Shown one piece after another: positions 54,850 to 63,491 of a stretch of DNA of 64,000 nt. The stretch is from Pandoraea nosoerga (lineage in GTDB: Bacteria > Pseudomonadota > Gammaproteobacteria > Burkholderiales > Burkholderiaceae). Position 1 is the first letter of the stretch, and the number at the start of each line of letters is the position of its first letter. The position numbers and the translations under genes were made by a program. The stretch is from positions 310,001-374,000 of the forward strand of contig NZ_CABPSC010000002.1 of NCBI RefSeq assembly GCF_902459585.1, written 5' to 3'. The notes beneath the pieces are model-generated. The model did not search any database and was not told the origin of the DNA. It saw only the letters and a program-made list of their open reading frames with translations.

Positions 54850-54873
54850 AAGGCCGCCCGCGATGGCGGCCTT
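54850..54873. terminator. Hairpin terminator between convergent genes
   Basis: AAGGCCGCC-cgcgat-GGCGGCCTT is a perfect nine-base-pair stem with a six-base loop, located between the stop at 54843 and the convergent stop at 54904. The stem begins with AA and ends with TT, so it offers a short U run in either direction. Confidence 0.7.
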
Positions 54874-54903
54874 CTCCCAGCCGTCTCTCGGCCTTCGCTT
54901 TTT

Positions 54904-55773
54904 TCAGTCTGCGCCGATCACCGCATTGAGGCCGACGAGCTGGCGAAGTCGCTCGACGGCGGCGTTTCGCTGGTGCACCGAGCGGCATGCCTGCGCTTGT
55001 GCCGTCGCGTCCGTCGGACACACGACGTCAACAAGCGCCCCCTCGGCTGCGACGAAATCCCGCCAGCGGGCGTCGGACGCGCGCATGGCGCCGCGCGAGG
55101 CCGCGGGCAATCGGCGCTGAATCGCCGAACTGATGCTCGCGATATCCTCGTCGTAGCGCGCCACCGCCTGTCCCGCGCAGCGGCCAATGGCCTCCATGTC
55201 GGTCAGCGACGCGCAATGGCCGCGCTCGAACGCCATGCCGCGCTGCGGCACCGGCCCGCCGCGTTCCCCGCGCACGATGTTGGCCGGCGGCAGGGGGCCC
55301 GCCAGATCGGCCGCTCCCTTTGCCGGAGCCCCGACGGCCGCGACGTAGCGAGTCAGCGCCTGAGCCCGACGCTGCGTGAGCGTCATCACGTCATTCGCGT
55401 TCATCGGCGCGTACACCGTGCCCCGTGCCGTGGCGTATACGGCGCCGATCAGTCTGATATCGGCGTCCCGGCTCGCGAGCCATGCGCGCTGCGCCCTGAC
55501 CAAAACCGGTCTCGCGGCCTCAGGCAGCCCGTGCTGAAGCGCCCGGTAGCTGACGTTCAGTCGTGCATCCCACGCCTGCGTTGCCCTGACGATGCATTCG
55601 TCCTGTCCGCTCGTGGACTGCTGGGCCGGGTCGTCAAGGCACTGCGAGAGATGTCGATCGATGTCGCCCTCGGCGCTGAGGGGCGGTGGCGAGTCTGCTG
55701 CACGCGCTGCACAGACCGCGAAGGTCAGGCACAGTGCCAGTGCGCGAAGCGGTTGCGTCAAAGGGCGTGTCAC
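54904..55773 (-). CDS. LprI/DUF1311-type exported protein
   Basis: The protein has 289 residues from a GTG at 55773. Signal peptide 'LRALALCLTFAVCAARA', cleavage near 25. The mature part contains two LprI-like (DUF1311) units: the first with 'SQCLDD', 'DECIVRATQAWDARLNVSYR' and 'RAWLASRDADIRLIGAV', the second with 'CAGQAVARYDEDIASISSAI' and 'ASDARWRDFVAAEGAL'. Members are periplasmic or surface proteins; mycobacterial LprI inhibits lysozyme, so a protective role in the envelope is possible. Even cysteines suggest disulphides. Confidence 0.75.
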   Translation of the reverse strand: MTRPLTQPLRALALCLTFAVCAARAADSPPPLSAEGDIDRHLSQCLDDPAQQSTSGQDECIVRATQAWDARLNVSYRALQHGLPEAARPVLVRAQRAWLASRDADIRLIGAVYATARGTVYAPMNANDVMTLTQRRAQALTRYVAAVGAPAKGAADLAGPLPPANIVRGERGGPVPQRGMAFERGHCASLTDMEAIGRCAGQAVARYDEDIASISSAIQRRLPAASRGAMRASDARWRDFVAAEGALVDVVCPTDATAQAQACRSVHQRNAAVERLRQLVGLNAVIGAD

Positions 55774-56017
55774 GGTGTCTGTCGGTAGCCGGGAACCCCT
55801 GGATTCAAACGCGCGCGGCGCGAAAAATCAAGCATCAAGGATCAGGCATCGGCCCGGCGGCCCCGCCCTGCCACCTTGTCCGGCCATCCCTCCCTGCCCC
55901 CTGGATAGAGGGCAACAAGGTGCGGCCGGCTCGGATGAGACTCGTGCGGCAGTGCGTGATAGCATTTCTGCTTTATCGAACCGGTGTGTGGCGTCCTGCG
56001 CGATCGTCGCAACTTTC

Positions 56018-56089
56018 GACACCCCGACACCTCGACACCCCGACACCTCGACACCTCGACACCTCGACACCCCGACACCCCGACACCCC
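56018..56089. repeat. 8-bp tandem repeat, nine units
   Basis: Nine contiguous units alternate between gacacccc and gacacctc. The array abuts a second array with a different period at 56090. Confidence 0.92.
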
Positions 56090-56143
56090 GATATCCCAGA
56101 TATCCCAGATATCCCAGATATCCCAGATATCCTGGATATCCTC
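56090..56143. repeat. 9-bp tandem repeat, six units
   Basis: Four copies of gatatccca are followed by gatatcctg and gatatcctc. The array starts at the base after the 8-bp array and ends 33 bases before the DUF2946 start at 56177. Confidence 0.92.
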
Positions 56144-56176
56144 CGATTTCCCCCCGACATCCCTCGATACCGCCGC

Positions 56177-56605
56177 ATGTCTCCAACCGCCCGCAAACGT
56201 CTCGCTGCATGGCTCGGCCTGGCCGCCATGTGGCTCGCGATTTGCGCGCCGGTCGTCAGCCAGTGGCTCACGGCGCATCGGGCCGGGCAGGCTCATCTGC
56301 TCGACGTGGCGCTCTGTGCGGTAGACGGCGGTGCGCCGCCGCTATCGCTGTCGTCGGCCGCCGCGCTACACACGCATGACGGCGCAGGCAGTGCTCACGC
56401 CCCGCATGCGACGCACGACAGCCAGCACGACCTGTGCGGTTACTGCTCGCTGCTTGCCCACCATCCCCCGCTCGTGATGCCTGCGCTCGCGGGCCCCGTA
56501 TCGTTCGCATGGATCGCCCGCGCGGGACCGGCGCCCGATGTCCGCCCCTTCCCTGCCCGCCTCGCCTTCACGCCGCCTGCGCGCGCGCCTCCCGGGCTTT
56601 CCTGA
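56177..56605 (+). CDS. DUF2946 family protein
   Basis: The protein has 142 residues. An N-terminal hydrophobic helix ('LGLAAMWLAICAPVVSQWL') is followed by a histidine-rich stretch ('HTHDGAGSAHAPHATHDSQH') and the family motif 'LCGYCSLLAHHPPL', then a second hydrophobic segment. DUF2946 proteins are found beside TonB receptors and PepSY membrane proteins and are linked to copper or iron handling; the His/Cys content suggests metal binding. The next gene encodes a PepSY-type protein. Start chosen at 56177, after the repeat arrays. Confidence 0.78.
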   Translation: MSPTARKRLAAWLGLAAMWLAICAPVVSQWLTAHRAGQAHLLDVALCAVDGGAPPLSLSSAAALHTHDGAGSAHAPHATHDSQHDLCGYCSLLAHHPPLVMPALAGPVSFAWIARAGPAPDVRPFPARLAFTPPARAPPGLS

Positions 56606-56826
56606 TCTCCGGTTCAGTCCGACGCCGCTACCGCGCCTATCGCGGTGACGGTGTCGCCTTCATTCATCGCGTTTGCGCCGCGCCCCGCACGGCTGCCGTG
56701 GCACCGGCCGCGGCTTTGCCAGTCGGCCGACGCAGCGAGCCGGCCGCATTCCAACGGCACTCCAACGGTGCATCGGCGGCGCTCCAACGGCGCAAGAAAC
56801 GCGAAAAGAGACGGAAGCCTCGCTTC

Positions 56827-58362
56827 ATGCAGATCCCAATTTCCCAGGCGCGCGAAGCGCAGCCGGCCGCGGCGGCCGGTCAATACCGAACCCTGTGGCG
56901 CTGGCACTTCTATGCCGGCCTGTTCGTCATGCCGTGGCTCATGGTGCTTGCGGTGACCGGCACCCTCTACGTGTTCCAGCCGCAAATCGAGCCGTGGCTG
57001 TATCACGATCGCATGGTCGTCGCGGCGTCCGATGCGCCTCGGCTGGGCGCGCAGACGTTGATGGAACGCGCGGCCGCGTCGCTGCCCGCCGGCGCGCGGA
57101 TCAGCTCAGTCGAGGTCGATCGCGACCCGAAGCGCAGCGCCGAGTTCATCTTCCGCCTGCCCAATGGCGAGCGTGAGAGCGTCTATGTGAATCCCTATAC
57201 CGGCGCGGTGCTGGGCACGCTGAGCGTCGAGCATCGCTTCATGAAGCAGGTGCGGGAGTTGCACCGCGCGCTTTTGCTCGGCAAGCCGGGCGCACTGCTC
57301 ATGGAGCTGGCCGGTTGCTGGACGCTGGTGATGCTCGCCACGGGGCTTGCCCTGTGGTGGCCGCGCGGCAGCGCCACCTGGACGAATGCGCTGAGACCTC
57401 GCCTGCGGCTGCGCGGCCGTCCGTTACTGCGCAATCTGCACGGCGTGGCGGGGCTGTGGCTCGCGGCCGGAGGCCTCGCCTTCGTGCTGACCGGACTGCC
57501 GTGGTCGGGGTCGTGGGGCAAGCAGTTCAAGGCGCTTGCCACGCAGGCCGGCATGGGTTCGCCGCCCGGCGCATGGGGTGAAGCGCCGGTACGCTCGCAG
57601 ATTCCCGCGAAGGCGATGAAGATGGACGACCTGCCCGTCGCCCAGATTCCGTGGGCCGTCGGCAACACCACGGTGCCGGTGTCGACGCTGCCGGCCAGCG
57701 CCGCGGCGCCCCTTCGGAGCACGGCACACGGCGACGCCAGCAGCACGGAGTCTTCGGAACACGCCGACCACGCCGACCATGCCGACCATGCCGGCCATGC
57801 CAACGCGGCGGACGCCGCAGGCACGGCGCCCGCCACCCTGCACGCCCAAGGCGCGCTGCCCATCGATCGCGTCATGGCGATCGCCGCGAACCTCGGCGTG
57901 CGCAGCGGCTACAGTCTGGTGGTCCCGTCGCGCGCCGATGGCGTCTACACCGTGTCGTATTTCCCCGCGGACCCGCGCGAGGAGCGCACGCTGCACATCG
58001 ATCAGTACAGCGGCAAGGTGCTGCGCGACATCGATTACGACGCCTACGGCGCCGTTGCACAGGCAATCTCGTATGGCACGTCGCTGCACATGGGCAAGTA
58101 TTTCGGCGCGGCAAATCAGTGGCTCTGCGCGCTGATCTCGATGGGGTTGTTCGCAATGGCGGCCACGGGCGCCGCCATGTGGTGGATGCGCCGCCCGGCG
58201 CGCTCGCTCGGTGCGCCCGCACGCGCCGCGGTGAAGCCGCCGATGCGCGGCTGGCTTGCCGGTATGGTCGTGCTCGGCTGCGTGTTCCCGCTAATGGGCG
58301 CGAGCATGCTGCTGGTCTGGCTGGCGGACCGGCTCGCCTTCGGGCGGCGTTCGCACGCCTGA
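56827..58362 (+). CDS. PepSY-associated membrane protein (iron/copper-uptake-linked reductase type)
   Basis: The protein has 511 residues from the ATG at 56827. Five membrane helices are seen: 'HFYAGLFVMPWLMVLAVTGT' (with the conserved His), 'CWTLVMLATGLALWW', 'LHGVAGLWLAAGGLAFVLT', 'ALISMGLFAMAATGAAMWW' and a last one near the C-terminus. Two PepSY-like periplasmic regions ('VYVNPYTGAVLG', 'LHIDQYSGKVLRDI') match PiuB/FsrB-like proteins, some of which reduce iron-siderophores. The second loop holds a histidine-rich insert 'EHADHADHADHAGHAN' (about 310-326) that may bind metal. The 221 bases before it hold no gene. Confidence 0.85.
   Translation: MQIPISQAREAQPAAAAGQYRTLWRWHFYAGLFVMPWLMVLAVTGTLYVFQPQIEPWLYHDRMVVAASDAPRLGAQTLMERAAASLPAGARISSVEVDRDPKRSAEFIFRLPNGERESVYVNPYTGAVLGTLSVEHRFMKQVRELHRALLLGKPGALLMELAGCWTLVMLATGLALWWPRGSATWTNALRPRLRLRGRPLLRNLHGVAGLWLAAGGLAFVLTGLPWSGSWGKQFKALATQAGMGSPPGAWGEAPVRSQIPAKAMKMDDLPVAQIPWAVGNTTVPVSTLPASAAAPLRSTAHGDASSTESSEHADHADHADHAGHANAADAAGTAPATLHAQGALPIDRVMAIAANLGVRSGYSLVVPSRADGVYTVSYFPADPREERTLHIDQYSGKVLRDIDYDAYGAVAQAISYGTSLHMGKYFGAANQWLCALISMGLFAMAATGAAMWWMRRPARSLGAPARAAVKPPMRGWLAGMVVLGCVFPLMGASMLLVWLADRLAFGRRSHA
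57760..57804. repeat. In-frame 9-bp repeat encoding the His-rich loop
   Basis: Five units of the form ca(c/t)gcc(g/a)(a/g)c lie head to tail and encode His-Ala-Asp/Gly/Asn triplets in the PepSY-type protein. Confidence 0.85.
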
Positions 58363-58369
58363 TCGCCGT

Positions 58370-59563
58370 CTACGCCGCCGGGCGCTCCCCGACATAGGCG
58401 GCTCTTGGCCGGATCAATTGCGTGCTCTCGCGCTGTTCGCGCGCATGCGCGATCCACCCGATGGTCCGACCCAGTGCGAAAAGTCCGAACGCGGCGCCCA
58501 ATGGAAGGTTCAGGTGGCGCCGCACCGCGACGAGCGCAAAGTCCAGTGACGGACGCTGGCCGACGAGCGCCTCTGCCGCATCGACCATCGTCTGCCATGC
58601 CGGGTGCGCCGGCAGGATTCGCGCGAGCATCGCGCTCGCCCGAACATCCCCGGCCGGGTACAGGTGATGTCCAAACCCGGGCAATGTCTCGCCGCGCGCG
58701 AGCCGCTCTCGCATGCGCGCGGCGATGTCCGTCTCGCCGAGTTCGTCCCACATCGCCTCGTTACGCGCGGTGGTCCCGCCATGGCGGCCACCGGTCAACG
58801 CTGCCAATCCCGCAATTACCGCCGCGCGCAAGCTCGCACCGGTCGACGCGACGCAGCGCGCCGTGAAACTCGACGCGTTCAGTTCGTGATCGGCGCACAG
58901 TACGAGCGCCATGCGGATGAGGTCGGCGCCTTGCGCGTCGCGCACACCCCACGCCTGCGCGCATTGCTCGTGAATCGGCGCGTCGCCGGGCCGCGTGCCG
59001 AGCAGACATGCCGTCATCAGCCGCAGCAACGCCGCACTGCCTTGCGCCACACGGACCGGGTCACGCTGCCAGATGGCCGTGGGCGCGTCGTCGCTCACGA
59101 CCGTAAACGACGGCAACAGGGCTTCTTCCGCGCGAGTACCGCGAAACCGTTCGAGCAGCAGCACCGGCCAATCCGCCGCGAGGCGATCGCCGTCTAATCC
59201 CGAAAACGCCGATGCCTCGTCGCACTGCCACAACCATGCCGCCGCGGCCTCGACGGAGGCCGACCCGGCCATGGCGAGCGCGTCGCGCCCCCGGTAGTAG
59301 CAGCGGCCGTCTTCGATCAGCGTGATGGACGATTCAAGTACCGGCATGCCCCAGTCGAGTGCGGCCTTGGCCACCTCCTTCGGCTTGCGCCCGCGCGTGC
59401 GCTGCGCGGCCAGCCGCTCGACTTCGGCGGCCCGGTAGCGGCGCTCCCGGTGCGTCTTGCCCGGCTCGGCGTGCAGCAGGCCACGACTCACGTAGGCATA
59501 GAGGGTCGGCAAGGAGATTCCCAGGCGTTCGGCAGCCTGGGCGGCGGTGAAATATTGCGTCAT
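58370..59563 (-). CDS. MerR-type DNA-binding domain fused to a citrate synthase
   Basis: The protein has 397 residues from the ATG at 59563. Residues 1-70 form a MerR-like helix-turn-helix ('FTAAQAAERLGISLPTLYAY'). The rest is a citrate-synthase fold with the key residues in place: His in 'DHELNASSFTARCVASTGA', 'LTGGRHGGTT', His in 'LPGFGHHLYPAGD' (usual form GFGHRVY) and Asp in 'PSLDFALVAV'. This architecture is known in proteobacteria but its reaction is unproven; it could be a metabolite-sensing regulator that binds an acyl-CoA. It is divergent from a CoA-transferase gene, with an inverted repeat between them. Confidence 0.85.
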   Translation of the reverse strand: MTQYFTAAQAAERLGISLPTLYAYVSRGLLHAEPGKTHRERRYRAAEVERLAAQRTRGRKPKEVAKAALDWGMPVLESSITLIEDGRCYYRGRDALAMAGSASVEAAAAWLWQCDEASAFSGLDGDRLAADWPVLLLERFRGTRAEEALLPSFTVVSDDAPTAIWQRDPVRVAQGSAALLRLMTACLLGTRPGDAPIHEQCAQAWGVRDAQGADLIRMALVLCADHELNASSFTARCVASTGASLRAAVIAGLAALTGGRHGGTTARNEAMWDELGETDIAARMRERLARGETLPGFGHHLYPAGDVRASAMLARILPAHPAWQTMVDAAEALVGQRPSLDFALVAVRRHLNLPLGAAFGLFALGRTIGWIAHAREQRESTQLIRPRAAYVGERPAA

Positions 59564-59595
59564 GGCGGGCAGGCGTGGCGCTGGTCGCGAAAAAG

Positions 59596-59614
59596 ATTGA
59601 TTAAGATAATCAAT
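59596..59614. promoter_or_regulatory. 19-bp inverted repeat, candidate operator of the MerR-citrate synthase
   Basis: ATTGATTA-AGA-TAATCAAT has perfect eight-base arms around three bases, in the only AT-rich part of the 149-base divergent region. It sits 33 bases upstream of the citrate-synthase-like start. A TTGACA box at 59616-59621 could be the -35 element of the CoA-transferase gene on the plus strand. Confidence 0.55.
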
Positions 59615-59712
59615 ATTGACAATAAAATCCATCGGCATAAGCTTCAATGCGCCGGCAGTCTTGCATCGCGACTCACTGCGATGCCACGTATCGATTCATT
59701 CGAGGACTTTCC

Positions 59713-61212
59713 ATGCCTTTCGATATCTGCCTGCCGCCCGACGCCATTGCGCTTGCCGATGACACGGGCTTCGTCGCGCCCTATTTTCGAGCGATGCGCC
59801 ACGCCGTGGCCGCCGCAAGCGCCGCAAGTGCCGCGAGTGCCCCGAGTGCCGACCACGCCGCCCACCGCCTGACGATCAGCGGACGTGGCGCGTTGCCGTG
59901 CGTCTTTCCTTTCACGGATTTCGCGGCGGCGGCGATCGCCTGCGCGACGCTCGGCGTTGCCGGACTCGCGACAGGCGCAGGCGGCGACTTCGGTCTCGAC
60001 GAGCGAGCTGCGACGCCCGACGTGAACGTCGACCGACGGCTCGCGTCGTTCTGGTTTCTCACGTCGTTGCGGCCGCAAGGCTGGACGTCGCCGCCGCAGT
60101 GGGATCCGATCGCCGGCGATTACCGCGCGGCCGACGGCTGGATTCGCCTTCATACGAACGCAGCGCATCATCGGGCGGCGGCACTCGCGGTACTCGGCGT
60201 GGACCCCGATCGCCACGCGCTCACACGCGCCGTCGCCATGTGGCAAGCCGACGCCCTGGAAGCCGCCATCGTCGGCGCCGGTGGCTGCGCGGCGGCCATG
60301 CGCACCCTCGCCCAGTGGGACGCGCATCCGCAGGGGGGCGCCGTGGCCGCCGAGCCGCTGCTGCAATGGGAGACGTTCGACGCCGGCGCAGCCGGGATAC
60401 GAGATGGCGGGGCCAATTGGCGGCCGGTGCCGGCGCGCCCGCTCAGCGGCATTCGCGTGCTCGATCTCACGCGCATCCTGGCCGGCCCGAGCGCGACGCG
60501 GTTTCTGGCCGGCTTCGGCGCGCAGGTGCTTCGCGTCGACCCGCCCGAGTGGGACGAGCCGGGCACCGTGCCGGAAGTCGTTCTCGGCAAGCGCTGCGCG
60601 CAGCTCGACCTGAAGCGGGCCGAAGGCCGCGCGGTGCTCGAGGCGCTGCTGCGCGGCGCGGACATCGTCGTGCATGGCTATCGGACGGATGCCCTCGAAC
60701 ACTTGGGCCTCGGGGCGGCGTGGCGGCGCGAGCGCAATCCCGCGCTCATCGACATCTCGCTTAACGCCTATGGGTGGCAAGGTCCGTGGCAAGCCCGCCG
60801 CGGCTTCGACAGTCTTGTGCAGATGAGCTCGGGAATCGCCGATGCAGGCATGCGCGCTGCCAATGCGGATCGGCCGGTGCCGCTGCCGGGTCAGGGCATC
60901 GACTATGCGACCGGGTATCTGATGGCGGCCGCCGCGGTGCAAGCGCTGGCGCTTCGGCAAACCCGAGGCGTGGGCGCCACCGTGCGCGCCTCGCTGGCGC
61001 GCACCGCGCGACTGCTGGTCGCGCATCGCACCGGCAATCCCGCGCCGGCGCCGCTCGCGCCGGAGACCGGCGCCGATCTTGCGCCTCGCATCGAGGACAC
61101 GTCCTGGGGGCCGGTGCGCCGCGTGGCAACACCGATGTCGATCGCCGGCACCCCGGTGGAGTGGGCGCTGCCGGCCATGGCGCTCGGTACGGCCACGGCA
61201 CGCTGGCCGTGA
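59713..61212 (+). CDS. CaiB/BaiF-type (class III) CoA transferase
   Basis: The protein has 499 residues from the ATG at 59713. The N-terminal 210 residues resemble a partial CaiB unit and contain an Ala/Ser repeat ('SAASAASAPSA' near 38). The main domain starts at 'GIRVLDLTRILAGPSATRFL' (about 255), followed by 'NAYGWQGPWQARRGFDSLVQ', where the Asp (about 366) lies in the region of the conserved catalytic aspartate. It would move CoA between two carboxylic acids. Being divergent from the citrate-synthase-like regulator suggests one shared acyl-CoA pathway. The substrate is unknown. Confidence 0.85.
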   Translation: MPFDICLPPDAIALADDTGFVAPYFRAMRHAVAAASAASAASAPSADHAAHRLTISGRGALPCVFPFTDFAAAAIACATLGVAGLATGAGGDFGLDERAATPDVNVDRRLASFWFLTSLRPQGWTSPPQWDPIAGDYRAADGWIRLHTNAAHHRAAALAVLGVDPDRHALTRAVAMWQADALEAAIVGAGGCAAAMRTLAQWDAHPQGGAVAAEPLLQWETFDAGAAGIRDGGANWRPVPARPLSGIRVLDLTRILAGPSATRFLAGFGAQVLRVDPPEWDEPGTVPEVVLGKRCAQLDLKRAEGRAVLEALLRGADIVVHGYRTDALEHLGLGAAWRRERNPALIDISLNAYGWQGPWQARRGFDSLVQMSSGIADAGMRAANADRPVPLPGQGIDYATGYLMAAAAVQALALRQTRGVGATVRASLARTARLLVAHRTGNPAPAPLAPETGADLAPRIEDTSWGPVRRVATPMSIAGTPVEWALPAMALGTATARWP

Positions 61213-61263
61213 TCGGCACGCCCCGCGGTCACGGAGGCCAACCGACGCGCAACGGCTCCGTGC

Positions 61264-63051
61264 TCAGTCGGCCGCGTGGCGCCTCCTGGCGTGCCGAGCG
61301 GCCGACAACCGGCGCTCCGCCTGGCTGAGCAGCGCCGAGACGTCCACGGGATCGTTGGCAACATCGGCGGCGTCGGCGCTTGCCGGAATGGGCGGCGGCG
61401 CCATCGCAATGCCGAAACTCGCCTTCAGCGGCAGGCGTCCTCCGCCGTGCGGCAGTGTGAACGCCGTCGCTTCGATGCGCCCACGCAACAGTTGCGCGAA
61501 TTGCTGCGCGCGCGACTCGTCGAGCACGCGCGCGAGAATCACGAACCCGTCGGCCCCCAGCCGCGCGAGCAGGTCACCCGGCTGGCAGGTGTTCAGGCAC
61601 ACGGCGCCAACGCGGCGCAGCACATCATCGCCCACGCGGTGGCCCCACGTCGCGTTGATTTGCGTGAAATCGTCGATGTCGAACTTGATCAGCGCCACCG
61701 GCCCCTGCGACGACAGCGCGCACAGCGCACGCGCCCGGCGCTCGAACGCCCCCCAGTTCATCAAACGCGTGAGCGCGTCCGTATCGGCGCTCATTTCCAG
61801 CTCGCCGAGCAGCCGGATGCGCTCGCGGCGCAACTCGATCAATTCCACGGCGTTCCGTCGCAGGACATGCAACGCGTCGAACACGGCACGCACCTGCGGG
61901 CGACGCGCCGCCGCACGCTCGGGCGGCAACGGCGCGTCGAGATCGCCCTTCGCCAGCGCGTCGACGAATTGCACCGCAGCCTCGAACGGCTGAACGACGC
62001 TGCGCCGGAAGTTGCGCAATGCCACGAAGATGACCAGCACCAGCGTGACTTCGACTACCGCCGTGAGGATCAATGTGCGCCGCGCCCGCTCGCGCTGGGC
62101 CTCGACCTTGCGCTTGGCCAGCGCGAGCATGCTGTCGCGCAGGTCCGTGATGGCCCCCATCGTCGGCACGTATTGGCTCGCGAACTCGGCAGTCGTGAGC
62201 CGTGCGGGGGGCGCCTGGCTGGCGAGCGTGCGCACCGTCGCCACGTAGTGCAGTCCCGCCGCGAAGTATCGCGTGTTGAGGGGCGCGAGGGTCTGAGGGC
62301 CGAGCTCGGACGGCTCGACCACACGGGCGGCGATCATCTCGCGCAGTTGGTCGATGCGCCCGAGCGTTCTCTCGATGGCGCGCTGGTCCGCTTCGGTCAA
62401 CGCCTTGCCCGAGGCCAGGGCCGCCGTGAAGTGCGAGCCGAGTTGGCCGGCGTATTCGCGCAGTTCGGCCGCGAGACGCGCCAGGATGATGTAATGAATC
62501 GCATCGGGCGCGCCGCGCGCGACCACGTCGATACGCGACGCCGCCACCGGCATGAAGTCGGCGATGACGCGCACCATGCGATCGACGGCGTCGCGCACGG
62601 CCGCGTCGCTGCGCATCTGGCGCGGACGCTGAACGAGCAGATCGACGTTGGCGCTCGCGGCGGCAAGTGCCAGGCGCGCCCGCTCGATCGCGCGCAGGCC
62701 TGAATCGCACTGCTCGCAGCCGTCGGCCGAGAGCGCCGCGAGCAGTTCCTGGAGACGGGCATTGGTGGCTTCACGGGCGTCGCGCAGCGCAGCGACGGCT
62801 GCGTCCGGCAGTGGCAGGTCGGCACCGAGCACCGCATTGGCCGGCCCCCGCTCGGCGGACGCCTTTTCCATCGCAAGCAAGGTGGCGCGCAGTGCGTCCA
62901 GCGCGACGTCGGCATCGCGGGTGCGCTGGTAGGTTCCCCATGCCCATGTGAGCAGCGCGCCACACAGCACGGCGACAACCGCGACGACGGCGAGATTCTG
63001 CACACGCAGGCGGCCCGTGTGCGAGGCGGCAGACAGTAACTTGCGCTTCAT
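61264..63051 (-). CDS. Membrane protein with a degenerate GGDEF domain
   Basis: The protein has 595 residues. Two membrane helices (about 18-38 and 325-345) flank a 285-residue helical periplasmic sensor region with Cys residues in 'DGCEQCDSG'. A HAMP-like linker follows. The GGDEF-type domain has 'DALTRLMNWGAFERR' and 'IKFDIDDFTQINATWGHRVG', but the signature itself reads 'RLGADGF' instead of GGDEF. The missing acidic residue and glycine make diguanylate cyclase activity unlikely; it may bind GTP or c-di-GMP, or act through protein contacts. No EAL domain is present. Confidence 0.82.
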   Translation of the reverse strand: MKRKLLSAASHTGRLRVQNLAVVAVVAVLCGALLTWAWGTYQRTRDADVALDALRATLLAMEKASAERGPANAVLGADLPLPDAAVAALRDAREATNARLQELLAALSADGCEQCDSGLRAIERARLALAAASANVDLLVQRPRQMRSDAAVRDAVDRMVRVIADFMPVAASRIDVVARGAPDAIHYIILARLAAELREYAGQLGSHFTAALASGKALTEADQRAIERTLGRIDQLREMIAARVVEPSELGPQTLAPLNTRYFAAGLHYVATVRTLASQAPPARLTTAEFASQYVPTMGAITDLRDSMLALAKRKVEAQRERARRTLILTAVVEVTLVLVIFVALRNFRRSVVQPFEAAVQFVDALAKGDLDAPLPPERAAARRPQVRAVFDALHVLRRNAVELIELRRERIRLLGELEMSADTDALTRLMNWGAFERRARALCALSSQGPVALIKFDIDDFTQINATWGHRVGDDVLRRVGAVCLNTCQPGDLLARLGADGFVILARVLDESRAQQFAQLLRGRIEATAFTLPHGGGRLPLKASFGIAMAPPPIPASADAADVANDPVDVSALLSQAERRLSAARHARRRHAAD

Positions 63052-63491
63052 TGAGGATCACGCCGCTGGCCAAACGGCAGGCACTCCTGGTGAAGCCGTC
63101 GCGGACGATCGCGGCGGCGGCCATGCGCGATGCGCAGCGCGGCGCCCGGACGCGGCGGCCACGCTCAAACGTCAATGGCGCCGGCCGGCGGCGCCATTGG
63201 AAGAGGCGCCATTGGAAGAGGCGCCATTGTCGCACAACGGGTCGCCCGGGTCGCCTCGTTTGCCGGGCGGCGCGGCCGGCCCGGGGCCGCGGACCGGCGG
63301 CCGGCGCCATGCCTTGCCGACGGCCCCGCTTCGCACGTAGCTCGGCGACCACGTCCGCGCCGCCGGCAGCGGAAAGGCTCATGCCTGTCAACGGCCGGGC
63401 CCGGTGGCGCGTTTAACGTGAGAATCGACGCTTCGCGCGCGAGCGAGCTTGCGGGCGTCCGTCATCGTTTTTCGCCCCACCCTAGGCATTC
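63052..63491. other. Intergenic region before the beta-propeller gene
   Basis: No supported gene lies in these 440 bases. They hold the 15-bp repeat at 63191-63229 and presumably the divergent promoters of both neighbours. I could not assign promoter boxes. Confidence 0.5.
63191..63229. repeat. 15-bp tandem repeat, 2.6 units
   Basis: gcgccattggaagag is present twice without a gap and a third time for nine bases. It lies 140 bases upstream of the diguanylate-cyclase-like gene. Confidence 0.8.

Larger units (their letters stand above)
55774..56176. other. Repeat-rich intergenic region
   Basis: These 403 bases hold no supported gene, although a frame continues through the repeats into the following gene. 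Two abutting tandem arrays occupy 56018-56143. The rest shows no recognised signal. Confidence 0.6.

Noticed and set aside
56018-56143. CRISPR array
   Set aside because: Units are contiguous 8- and 9-bp repeats without spacers, and no cas genes are present.
59653-59712. Upstream extension of the CoA-transferase start
   Set aside because: The extension (22 residues) is not family-like, and the ATG at 59713 is the better-placed start.
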